Part shown: in pieces, positions 1 through 7,127 of the stretch
How the letters are laid out: each line of letters opens with the position of its first letter
Numbering within the stretch: the stretch's first letter is position 1
Origin: JBBDXI01 sp040902425
Lineage (GTDB): Bacteria > Planctomycetota > Phycisphaerae > Phycisphaerales > UBA1924
Direction of reading: 5' to 3'
DNA: 46,905 nucleotides
NCBI GenBank assembly: GCA_040902425.1
Contig: JBBDXI010000019.1
Coordinates: 1-46,905 of the forward strand
Made by a program: the position numbers and the translations under genes
The notes under the pieces: model-generated
Databases searched by the model: none
What the model was told of the DNA's origin: nothing
Seen by the model: the letters and a program-made list of their open reading frames with translations, nothing else

Positions 1-39
1 CGCGGGGGGCCGGGTGGGGCGCCCGCCGCGGCGAAAGAA

Positions 40-391
40 TGGAGCCGGGGGGAATCGAACCCCCGTCCCGTGACAGTCAGCCTGCCGCCTCTACGCGTGT
101 GTCCCCTGATTTGATCTCGGCGTCAGCGACGGGCAGGAGCACCCTGCGCTGAAACCCAGCCCCCGGCAACTCCTCACCGGGGCGCCCGCGGGCGGCACGC
201 CTCCGGCCAGCCGATGTCGTGTGATCCACGCCTCATCGGCGTCGGGCGTGGATCATGCGGCCTGGTTTATCAGGCCGCGAGACGATAACCGCTGTTGGCA
301 GTTATTGGTTTTGTGTGCTTTTTACGAGGCCAGCACACCCCTCGACGCGCCACGACAGACCTTCCCTGCCCGGTCGAATCCAGTCGGCCCC
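40..391 (-). ncRNA. ssrA: tmRNA (transfer-messenger RNA)
   Basis: Rescues stalled ribosomes and tags the incomplete protein for proteolysis. On the minus strand the 5' end reads GGGGCCGACTGGATTCGAC and the 3' end has a T-arm GGTTCGATTCC followed by CGGCTCC. The 5' GGGGCCG (385-391) pairs with the 3' CGGCTCC (41-47) as a 7-bp acceptor stem with one G-U pair, leaving A at position 40 as discriminator. The terminal CCA is not encoded, because the next bases are TTC. The length of 352 nt fits the one-piece form. The tag frame lies at 299-267 and ends in two stops. A tRNA-like half plus a tag frame in the right order makes the identification firm; the exact ends depend on the stem pairing. Confidence 0.96.
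267..299 (-). other. tmRNA tag reading frame (ANSGYRLAA, tandem stops)
   Basis: After the conserved GTAAAAA stretch typical of the resume region, minus-strand codons from 299 read GCC AAC AGC GGT TAT CGT CTC GCG GCC, then TGA TAA. The tag is ANSGYRLAA, preceded in life by the alanine charged on the tmRNA. The C-terminal LAA is the usual ClpXP recognition end. A GC-rich hairpin (GCGGCCTG/CAGGCCGC) spans the stops. Confidence 0.93.
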
Positions 392-411
392 AGGGTGTCA
401 AAGATCGCGGG

Positions 412-417
412 ATCATA
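412..417 (-). promoter_or_regulatory. ssrA: possible -10 box for tmRNA
   Basis: The minus strand reads TATGAT 20 bp upstream of the mature 5' end, which would leave a leader of roughly a dozen bases for RNase P to remove. No convincing -35 box was found, so this is a weak call. Confidence 0.25.
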
Positions 418-486
418 GGCGATGCGCCGCGGAACGCCGCGCTCCGTCGGGCGTGCCGCCCGCGATCACGCGGTACGCTTGTGACC

Positions 487-1326
487 ATGATCGCCGCCGA
501 CCTCGCCGCCCGCCGCGCTGCCTTTCGCGCGCTCCACCGCGAGGGGTGCTTCGTCATCCCCAACCCCTGGGATATCGGCACCGGCCGCTACCTCCGCACG
601 CTGGGCTTCAAGGCCCTTGCCACGACGAGCGCGGGCCTCGCCTTCTCCCGGGGCCTCCCGGATTCTCCCCTTGCCCTCTCGCGCGACATCGTGCTCGCCC
701 ACACCGCCGAGATCGCCAGCGCCACCGACCTCCCGGTGAACGCCGACTTCCAGTCCGGCTACGCCGCCGATGCCGAGGGCGTCGCCGAGAGCGTGCGGCT
801 GTGCGTTGCCACCGGCGTGGCCGGCCTCTCGATCGAGGATTCAACGGGCGAACCGGACCGGCCCCTGTACGAGCTCGCCGAGGCGGTGGACCGCGTCCGC
901 AGCGCCCGGGCGGCGATCGACGCATCCGGGGGTGGCGTCCTCCTGACCGCGCGGGCCGAGTGCTGCCTGGTGGGCCACCCCGACCCGCTCCGCGAGTCGA
1001 TCCGGCGGCTGCTCGCCTACGCCGACGCGGGGGCCGATGTGCTCTTTGCGCCCGGCCTGCGCACGCGCGAGGAGATCCGCGCCATCGTGGGCGCGGCCGC
1101 GCCGCGTCCCGTGAACATCCTGATGAGCGCCAGCACCGGCCTGCGCGTCGCCGACCTGGCGGAACTCGGCGTCCGGCGCGTCAGCGTCGGCTCGGCACTG
1201 GCCCGGGCCGCGTGGGCGGGCCTGATGCGCGCGGCGGGGCCGATCGCCGCGGAGGGGAGCTTCGAGGGCCTGGGCGCGGCCGCGCCGTTCGCGGACCTCA
1301 ACGCCCTCTTCGGGGGGCGTGCCTGA
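487..1326 (+). CDS. isocitrate lyase/PEP mutase family protein
   Basis: The 279-aa product looks like the ICL/PEPM branch of the phosphoenolpyruvate/pyruvate TIM-barrel superfamily, whose members make or break C-C or C-P bonds next to a carboxylate (oxaloacetate decarboxylase, methylisocitrate lyase-like and PEP mutase-like enzymes). Seen in sequence: FVIPNPWDIGTGRYL near residue 20, the Mg-site region LPVNADFQSGY, GLSIEDSTG with the family's acidic pair, LLTARAEC, and LFAPGLRTREEI. The true lyase loop KKCGH is absent, so it is not isocitrate lyase itself. The frame is open further upstream, but family similarity begins at the ATG at 487; GTG at 481 is an alternative. Cytosolic; substrate unknown. 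It is divergent from the tmRNA and convergent with the next gene. Confidence 0.85.
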   Translation: MIAADLAARRAAFRALHREGCFVIPNPWDIGTGRYLRTLGFKALATTSAGLAFSRGLPDSPLALSRDIVLAHTAEIASATDLPVNADFQSGYAADAEGVAESVRLCVATGVAGLSIEDSTGEPDRPLYELAEAVDRVRSARAAIDASGGGVLLTARAECCLVGHPDPLRESIRRLLAYADAGADVLFAPGLRTREEIRAIVGAAAPRPVNILMSASTGLRVADLAELGVRRVSVGSALARAAWAGLMRAAGPIAAEGSFEGLGAAAPFADLNALFGGRA

Positions 1327-1344
1327 GGCCCGCTGGCCGCTCCG

Positions 1345-3222
1345 TCACGGGCACCCCTGCGCGTAGCGGGTGAGGAAGCACCCGAAGTCCGACACGTTCA
1401 GCACGGGCGCGGTCGTCGAGTCGTCGCAGTTGGCGTAGGGGTCGCCCGCGGCGTAGCGCGTGAGGAAGCACCCGAAGTCGCTCACGTTCAGGATGGGGGC
1501 GACGGTGGACTCGTCGCAGTTGGCGTAGCAGTCGGGGATGCCGGGGGCGATGTCCGGGTCGGGGAGGTTCACCCACTCGGGGCCCTCGTGCAGCTCGGGG
1601 AGGTGGTTGGTGCCCGACTTGAACACCATGAAGTGCGCGCCGCCCGGCTGGCCCTCGAAGATCGAGGCGGGGTCCGGGACCCAGCCTCCCGCGGCGGACT
1701 GCATCAGCTCGTGGACGATGCCGGCGTTGGTGTAGAGCAGGTGGCCCTGGTCGTCGAAGTTGAGGCCGCGGGGCGATCGGCCCGCCGGGAGCGGCACCGA
1801 GCCGCCGGGGTTGACCCCGGTCGAGTCGGACATCAGCTTGTAGATGAACGGGGAGCCGGAGCCGCAGGCGAAGAGCGAGGAGGTGTCCGCCCCGAAGTCG
1901 AGGCTGATATCGCCCGGCAGCGGTGTGCTGAGCGGGACCAGGCCGCTGCCGGGCGCCGCGCCGAGCGAGCGCGTGTAGCGACGCAGGTGCAGGCGCGTTG
2001 GCGCCTGGGGGTCCGGGATGATGAGGGCCACGCCGTCCTGGTACGGGTCGGCGGCCATGGCGGCCGGGGGGCCGAGGAGGGTGGCGGAGGCGATCTCGGT
2101 CGGCGGGTTGGTCTTGACGTCGTAGGCCTTGAGGACGCTGCCGTCGCAGATGAGCAGCTCGCCGTGCCGGTTGAGGGTCATGGCGCGGAAGTCCTCGCCG
2201 GTGAGGACCTGGGTGGGGTTTCCGGTGACGGGGTCGAGGCGGTGCAGCTGGGCGGGTCCGGCGCGGGTGGCGCCGGTGACGATGTAGAGGTCGAGCAACT
2301 GCGGGTGCATCGCCAGGGCGCGGAGCGCGCCGCTGCCCGCGGGGATGTTGAACTGGTTGAACGGGGGGAGGGTGCTGCCGGTGAGGTTGAAGGGCCGGAG
2401 GATCTTGATGATCCCACCGGCGAAGGGGTCGCTGGTGAGGGCGACCTTGGGGATCATGACGTACCAGCCGTCGAGGAAGCGGTGGGTCGTGGCGGAGCCG
2501 TAGGTGATCTTCCAGCGCGTGTCGACGACGAAGGCCTGCGTGGACTTCCCCCGGTAGAGCGCGGTGACGGGCGAGGTGTTGACGGTGTGGGTGACGAAGG
2601 GGGACTGGGTGGTGTTCGTGCCGTCGCTGGCGGGGTCGCGGAAACTGACGGTGCGGGGGCTTGAGCAGGCGTTGGCGGCGACGACCGTGACGCAGTGGCC
2701 GCCGGTGCGGGTGTAGAAGCCGGTGGGGTTCTCGGTGTAGCGCCCGTAGCAGACGGCGATGTGCCCACCGAAGAGGCTGGCGATGACCATGGAGGCGGGC
2801 GTGGGGCAGTCGCCGCCGCCGCACCAGTAGTGGAGCACCGAGACCTTGTTCTGGGCGAAGAGCAGGGAGTAGACTTTGGCGCCGTTGTGGCCGTTGCCGC
2901 CGGTGGTGCCGGTCGCGGCGCTGGTGCCCATGAGCACGCCCATGACCTCGATGGTGTCGGAGACGCGGTCGTAGTTGGAGTTGGAGGGCCAGTAGCGCGG
3001 CCCGGCGAGCGTGCCGGCTTGCGGGATACCGCGGTTGGCGAAGTACGCGAACCAGTTCACGACCGAGGTCGGCACGCAGTGCATGCCGCCGTCGCCGGGG
3101 AGGGCGCCCTGGCGCCGCTGGTCGAAGTCCGGGACGCTGGACTTGAAGAAGGTGCACTGAGCGGCGGCCGGGGCGGAAGGACCGGCGAGCGCGACGAGGG
3201 CGGCGGCGGTGCGGAGCGTCAT
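1345..3222 (-). CDS. secreted C39-like cysteine peptidase-related protein with GC-type dockerin repeats
   Basis: A 625-aa exported protein. The N-terminus (MTLRTAAALVALAG...APAAA, cut before QC) is a signal peptide. Residues about 30-200 carry a papain-like C39-type pattern: Gln35 in FDQRR, Cys49 in HCVPTSVVNW, His176 in TGGHCVTVV and Asp196 in FRDP. The middle (about 210-550) has short repeated beta-rich blocks (LLICDGSVLKAYDV, LYTNAGIVHEL) that suggest a beta-propeller. The C-terminus holds two copies of a NCD-ST-AP-LNVSDFGCFLTRYA repeat, the GC-type dockerin sorting/anchoring domain known from Phycisphaerae. An upstream start at 3249 would put nine residues before the signal peptide, so 3222 was chosen. 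The peptidase role is inferred from the residues; it could be a catalytically idle binding protein. Confidence 0.82.
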   Translation of the reverse strand: MTLRTAAALVALAGPSAPAAAQCTFFKSSVPDFDQRRQGALPGDGGMHCVPTSVVNWFAYFANRGIPQAGTLAGPRYWPSNSNYDRVSDTIEVMGVLMGTSAATGTTGGNGHNGAKVYSLLFAQNKVSVLHYWCGGGDCPTPASMVIASLFGGHIAVCYGRYTENPTGFYTRTGGHCVTVVAANACSSPRTVSFRDPASDGTNTTQSPFVTHTVNTSPVTALYRGKSTQAFVVDTRWKITYGSATTHRFLDGWYVMIPKVALTSDPFAGGIIKILRPFNLTGSTLPPFNQFNIPAGSGALRALAMHPQLLDLYIVTGATRAGPAQLHRLDPVTGNPTQVLTGEDFRAMTLNRHGELLICDGSVLKAYDVKTNPPTEIASATLLGPPAAMAADPYQDGVALIIPDPQAPTRLHLRRYTRSLGAAPGSGLVPLSTPLPGDISLDFGADTSSLFACGSGSPFIYKLMSDSTGVNPGGSVPLPAGRSPRGLNFDDQGHLLYTNAGIVHELMQSAAGGWVPDPASIFEGQPGGAHFMVFKSGTNHLPELHEGPEWVNLPDPDIAPGIPDCYANCDESTVAPILNVSDFGCFLTRYAAGDPYANCDDSTTAPVLNVSDFGCFLTRYAQGCP

Positions 3223-3298
3223 GGCGGGGCCTCCTGTGTGGAGGGGCACGCACTCCGGGGGTCAGCCTACCGGCTGGCCGTGAAATCGCAACGGGTCT

Positions 3299-4534
3299 TC
3301 AAGAAACTTTGAGCGTCGGCCGGGCCGTGCCCTGCCGCAGGGAGGCCAGGCTCGCCTGCTCCTCGCAGCGCTGGACCAGCGCCTCCAGCGCCCGGCTGAG
3401 GTCCGTGGGCGCGTCGAAGTTCGCGGTCGGGTCCCCCGTGTCGCTGTTCACGCGGAGGGCGGTGGTGATCGGGATGGCCCCGAGGAAGGGCAGGTTCAGG
3501 CGCCCCGCCATCTGCTCCGCCCCGCCGCGCCCGAAGAGGTCGTAGGTCTTCCCGTCATCCCCCACGAAGTAGCTCATGTTCTCGACGACGCCCAGGACCT
3601 CGATCCCCAGCTGCTGGAACATCTTGGTGGCCCGCACCGCGTCATCCTGGGCCACGCGCTGCGGCGTGCAGACGATCACCGCGCCCGTGAGCTTCAAGAC
3701 CTGGGCCATCGTGAGCGACACATCCCCGGTGCCGGGGGGAAGGTCGATGATGAGGTAGTCCAGCTCGCCCCAGGCGGTCTGCTCGGCCAGCTGCTTGAAC
3801 GCGCCGTGGGCCATCGGGCCGCGCCAGATCAGCGGCTTGCCCTCATCCACCAGCTTGCCGATGGTGATCGCCTTGACCCCGTGCACCGCGAACGGCTGAA
3901 GCTTCCCCGCGTGGACCACCTGCTCGAGGGCCTGGAGCCCCAGCATGGTCGGGATGGACGGTCCGTAGATGTCGCCATCCAGCAGCCCCACCGCGTGGCC
4001 CTTGCGGGCCAGTCCCACCGCGAGGTTCACCGCGATCGATGACTTGCCGACTCCGCCCTTGCCCGCGCCGACGGCGATGATGGAGCGGATCCCGGGCATG
4101 CCGGAGGGGCTCGGCTGAAGGCCCGGGATGGGGCGGTGGCCGGCGGCCTGCCCGCCCGGGCCGGCCGGGCCGGCCGGCGAGGCGGCGGCCGTGGGGGGCG
4201 CGGCGGGGGGCGCGGTTGGGGGCGTGCGGGGCTGGCCGGGGCCTTCGTCGAACGTCGCCTGGTGTACAGCGGCGCCATCAGGGCCGACGAACTCGATGGC
4301 CAGGACGCGGAGCCGCTCGCCCATCTTCGCACCCTGCCTGGCCGCGGCGGTGTGGAGGGCCGCCCCGAGCTGGTCAAGGGCGGGCGCCGTCTGGCCCACC
4401 GCCCGGACTCGGGCGCTGACGTGCCCGTCGCAGGCGGCCAGGTGGAGGACCGCGCCCGCGGAGACCACATCGCCCCCCCCGGGGTAGGGGACGGTACGGA
4501 ACGCCTCGGTTATCGCGGCCTTGTCGAGCGGCAT
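3299..4534 (-). CDS. mrp: Mrp/ApbC-type P-loop ATPase (Fe-S carrier family)
   Basis: A 411-aa cytosolic ATPase of the Mrp/NBP35 family, whose members bind and transfer Fe-S clusters. Residues 1-110 form a small MIP18/DUF59-like domain. A Pro/Ala-rich linker follows, then the deviant Walker A motif GKGGVGKSSIAVNLA, the switch region GLLDGDIYGPSIPTMLG, and LDYLIIDLPPGTGDVSLT. The CxxC that normally follows VENMSYF and holds a bridging cluster is replaced by GDDGK, so cluster binding is doubtful. The start at 4534 (MPLDKAA) was preferred to GTG at 4591, whose extra 19 residues are Pro/Ser-rich and unlike the family. The stop lies 76 bp from the start of the dockerin protein gene on the same strand. 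Confidence 0.92.
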   Translation of the reverse strand: MPLDKAAITEAFRTVPYPGGGDVVSAGAVLHLAACDGHVSARVRAVGQTAPALDQLGAALHTAAARQGAKMGERLRVLAIEFVGPDGAAVHQATFDEGPGQPRTPPTAPPAAPPTAAASPAGPAGPGGQAAGHRPIPGLQPSPSGMPGIRSIIAVGAGKGGVGKSSIAVNLAVGLARKGHAVGLLDGDIYGPSIPTMLGLQALEQVVHAGKLQPFAVHGVKAITIGKLVDEGKPLIWRGPMAHGAFKQLAEQTAWGELDYLIIDLPPGTGDVSLTMAQVLKLTGAVIVCTPQRVAQDDAVRATKMFQQLGIEVLGVVENMSYFVGDDGKTYDLFGRGGAEQMAGRLNLPFLGAIPITTALRVNSDTGDPTANFDAPTDLSRALEALVQRCEEQASLASLRQGTARPTLKVS

Positions 4535-4647
4535 CTCAGGCCCGGGTGACTGTGTATGGACCGGTGCGGCCGATGGTAGTCCCGGGGGCACGGCCGGCCT
4601 GCAATTGGCGGTCCGCAGGCCCGTTCTGCCGGATCAGGAGCACCCAC

Positions 4648-5883
4648 ATGAGCATGTCTTCCCGTCCGTCCGTGTCGCGACGCCTGCTGGCCGGTCTTTC
4701 CGCGGCGTGGCTGCTGGCGGGGGCCGGCAGCGCCCTGGCCCAGGAGAAGGAGAAGGAAGCGCCGCCCCTCCAGGGCCCGAAGGTCAACACCAACCGGCCG
4801 CCGGAGCTGGAGGACCGGTTCATCCCCGGCAGCGGGGGCCGGATGCGGGAGGCGGCGCTGCGGATGCCGGCGTACATGGAGGTGATCGGCAAGCTGCGGG
4901 CGGACGACACGCCGGCGGAGCTGCGGCTGACGGAGGAGCAGCAGAAGAAGATCGAGGACATCGGGGCGGAGTACCGCCGCGCGCAGCGCGAGGGCAACGC
5001 GGCGCGCCCGCAGCAGCGCCCGAACCGGCGTCCCGAGGGCGACCGCCCGCAGGGCGAGCCGGCGCCCGAGGGCGAGATGATGGACCAGGCGATGGAGCGC
5101 GAGCGGGCCGAGGCCCGCCGGCGGAACCAGCCCAACGTGCTGGGGTACCAGGGGCGGATCTGGGCGGTGCTCTCCGAGCCGCAGCAGACGTTCGTGAAGG
5201 GCGAGCTGGAGAAGGCCCGCGAGGAGATGGAGAAACGCCGCGGCGAGGAGTACATGCAGCGCGAGATGGAGCGGATCAAGAAGGAGAACGAGGCACGCAG
5301 CCAGCCGCAGTCGGCGCGCCCCGCGCCGGCGGTGTCGCCGAAGCCCGAGGGCGCCCCTCCCGCCGCCCCCCGTCCCATCGCGGGCGTCCCCGCGGAAACG
5401 CGCGAGCGGGTGCAGCGGATCATGGACAAGCTGCGGCAGATGGAGCCCGAGGAGCGGGACCGGCTGCTGCGCCGGATCGAGGAGGAGCTGGACAGGCGGG
5501 ATGCCCGCCCCGAGGCCGCCGCCGGCGATGCGCGGCGCACCGAGGTCGTCACCCTCCAGCACACCGACGCGACCCAGATCGTGGCGCTGGTGCGGGCCGA
5601 GCTCCCGCGCAGCGCCCGCGGCGTGACCATCCAGGCCGATCCTCGGACCAACTCCGTCGTCATCGCCGCCGAGGCGGGCGCGTTGCCGCGGGTGGTGCAG
5701 ATGGTCCGCCGCCTCGACCGCGTGAAGAGCGAGGGCGAGGACGCTCAGGCCACCCCCGCCCCGAAGAAGCCCCGCAACAACAAGCCGGGGAAGGCCGGCG
5801 TCCGTCCGATCCGCCCCGGCGGCGAGAGCCTGCCCCCGCCGTCCATGGATGGGGTCGAGGTGCCCAAGCCCGACCGGAAGTAG
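4648..5883 (+). CDS. exported protein with C-terminal secretin N-type domain
   Basis: A 411-aa protein with a clear signal peptide (RRLLAGLSAAWLLAGAGSALA, cut before QEKEK). Residues 30-290 are highly charged and rich in Glu, Arg, Gln and Pro, with predicted long helices (EKAREEMEKRRGEEYMQ). Residues about 295-355 match the secretin N / NolW-like fold: TEVVTLQHTDATQIVALVRAE, then TIQADPRTNSVVIAAEAG, then VVQMVRRLD. There is no secretin pore domain, so it is not an outer-membrane channel. A Shine-Dalgarno CAGGAG about 8 bp before ATG 4648 fixes the start; ATG 4654 is a close alternative. It may be a periplasmic partner of a type II secretion or pilus system, but that is inference. Confidence 0.75.
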   Translation: MSMSSRPSVSRRLLAGLSAAWLLAGAGSALAQEKEKEAPPLQGPKVNTNRPPELEDRFIPGSGGRMREAALRMPAYMEVIGKLRADDTPAELRLTEEQQKKIEDIGAEYRRAQREGNAARPQQRPNRRPEGDRPQGEPAPEGEMMDQAMERERAEARRRNQPNVLGYQGRIWAVLSEPQQTFVKGELEKAREEMEKRRGEEYMQREMERIKKENEARSQPQSARPAPAVSPKPEGAPPAAPRPIAGVPAETRERVQRIMDKLRQMEPEERDRLLRRIEEELDRRDARPEAAAGDARRTEVVTLQHTDATQIVALVRAELPRSARGVTIQADPRTNSVVIAAEAGALPRVVQMVRRLDRVKSEGEDAQATPAPKKPRNNKPGKAGVRPIRPGGESLPPPSMDGVEVPKPDRK

Positions 5884-6156
5884 GCCCGCTGCTCACGCGG
5901 GCGAACCGATATTCGGCGGGAACCCGGAACTCGGGAACGGGGCCGCGAGTAGACCTTGGTAGCACACCGTGCGGCGCGGATCCGGCGTTCGGGTTGTGAT
6001 TGGGCATTCGGGCCGAGTTGCGGGATTGCCCAGATTAACGCATGATGGTGCGGCCGCGGCCGCCGTCCGGACCGCCGCACCCAATCACGTCTCTCTCTCC
6101 TCCAGCGGGGCGCTGTCTCTGATGGCGCCCCGCTTTGTCAGCCGACGGAGTTGCCC
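5884..6156 (+). other. structured intergenic leader upstream of the epimerase gene
   Basis: No gene was seen in these 273 bases. The stretch holds four inverted repeats: GCCCGC/GCGGGC (5884-5902), GGGCA/TGCCC (about 6002-6031), GGTGCGG/CCGCACC (6047-6081) and a terminator-like hairpin at 6104-6138. A Shine-Dalgarno GGAG (6147-6150) follows. The layout could be a terminator of the upstream gene or a transcribed attenuator-like leader. Confidence 0.5.
6104..6138 (+). terminator. intrinsic terminator-like hairpin before the epimerase gene
   Basis: A perfect 10-bp stem AGCGGGGCGC (6104-6113) / GCGCCCCGCT (6125-6134) with an 11-nt loop runs into TTTGT. It ends only 18 bp before the GTG start at 6157. 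The T-tract is short, so efficiency is uncertain. Confidence 0.55.
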
Positions 6157-7113
6157 GTGGGAACGGTCCTGCTGACGGGGAGCGCGGGGTTCATCGGGTC
6201 GCACCTCGCGGGGGCGCTGCTGGCGCGCGGCGAGCGCGTGGTGGGGGTGGACAACCTCGACCCGTTCTACGCCGAAGCGCTCAAGCGGCGGAACATCCGC
6301 GACGCCGGCGAACACGAGTTCGTCGAGGCCGACATCACCGACGCCGCGGCGATGCGGGCGCTCTTCGAGCGCGTGCGCCCCGAGGGCGTGATCCACCTGG
6401 CCGCGAAGGCGGGCGTCCGCCCGAGCATCGCCGACCCGGTGGGCTACGCGCGGGTGAACGTGCTGGGGACGGCGGTGGTCCTGGAAGAGGCGCAGCGCGC
6501 GGGGTGCCGGCGGGTCGTCGTGGCCTCGTCCAGCTCCGTCTACGGCAACAACCGCAAGACGCCCTTCGCCGAGACCGACCCCGTCGATGAGCCCATCAGC
6601 CCCTACGCCTCGACCAAGAGGGCCTGCGAGCTGATCGGGCACGCCCACTGGGCCCTCACGAAGATGCCCACGGCCATGCTGCGGTTCTTCACCGTCTACG
6701 GGCCGCGCCAGCGCCCGGACCTGGCCATCATGGCGTTCATGCGGCGGATCGCGGCCGGCGAGGAGATCGGCGTCTTCGGCGACGGCTCGATGAGCCGCGA
6801 CTTCACGTACGTCGATGATGTCGTGCGCGGCGTGCTCGCGGCCTACGACCGCATCGACGGGCACGGGTACCGCATCTGGAACCTGGGGAGCGACCGGCCG
6901 GTGCGGCTGGATGAGATGGTCGCGGCCATCGCGCGGGTGGTCGGGCGCGAGCCGCGCATCCGCCGCCTGCCGAAGCAGCCCGGCGATGTGGAGCGGACGT
7001 GGGCGGACCTGACGCGCTCCCGGGCGGACCTGGGCTACTCCCCGGCCGTCCCGTTTGAGGATGGGCTGCACCGTCAGTGGGAGTGGCTGAACGCCGCCGG
7101 CGGCCCGGGGTAG
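6157..7113 (+). CDS. NAD-dependent epimerase, UDP-glucuronate 4-epimerase-like
   Basis: A 318-aa extended short-chain dehydrogenase that would interconvert UDP-glucuronate and UDP-galacturonate (or a related pair) for surface polysaccharide. Seen: NAD-binding TGSAGFIGSH near residues 7-16, VDNLDPFY, HLAAKAGVRPS, catalytic Ser in ASSSSVYG near 124, Tyr150/Lys154 in YASTK, and FFTVYGPRQRPD, the pattern of the UDP-glucuronate epimerase branch. GTG at 6157 is preferred because GGAG lies 6 bp upstream; TTG 6151 would abut that site. The gene is convergent with the next, only 14 bp between stops. Substrate identity is inferred from family resemblance. Confidence 0.88.
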   Translation: MGTVLLTGSAGFIGSHLAGALLARGERVVGVDNLDPFYAEALKRRNIRDAGEHEFVEADITDAAAMRALFERVRPEGVIHLAAKAGVRPSIADPVGYARVNVLGTAVVLEEAQRAGCRRVVVASSSSVYGNNRKTPFAETDPVDEPISPYASTKRACELIGHAHWALTKMPTAMLRFFTVYGPRQRPDLAIMAFMRRIAAGEEIGVFGDGSMSRDFTYVDDVVRGVLAAYDRIDGHGYRIWNLGSDRPVRLDEMVAAIARVVGREPRIRRLPKQPGDVERTWADLTRSRADLGYSPAVPFEDGLHRQWEWLNAAGGPG

Positions 7114-7127
7114 CCGACCGCGGGAAG

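Noticed and set aside
396..402. TTTGACA on the minus strand just before the tmRNA
   Set aside because: It lies 5 bases from the mature 5' end, so it cannot serve as the -35 box for this RNA.
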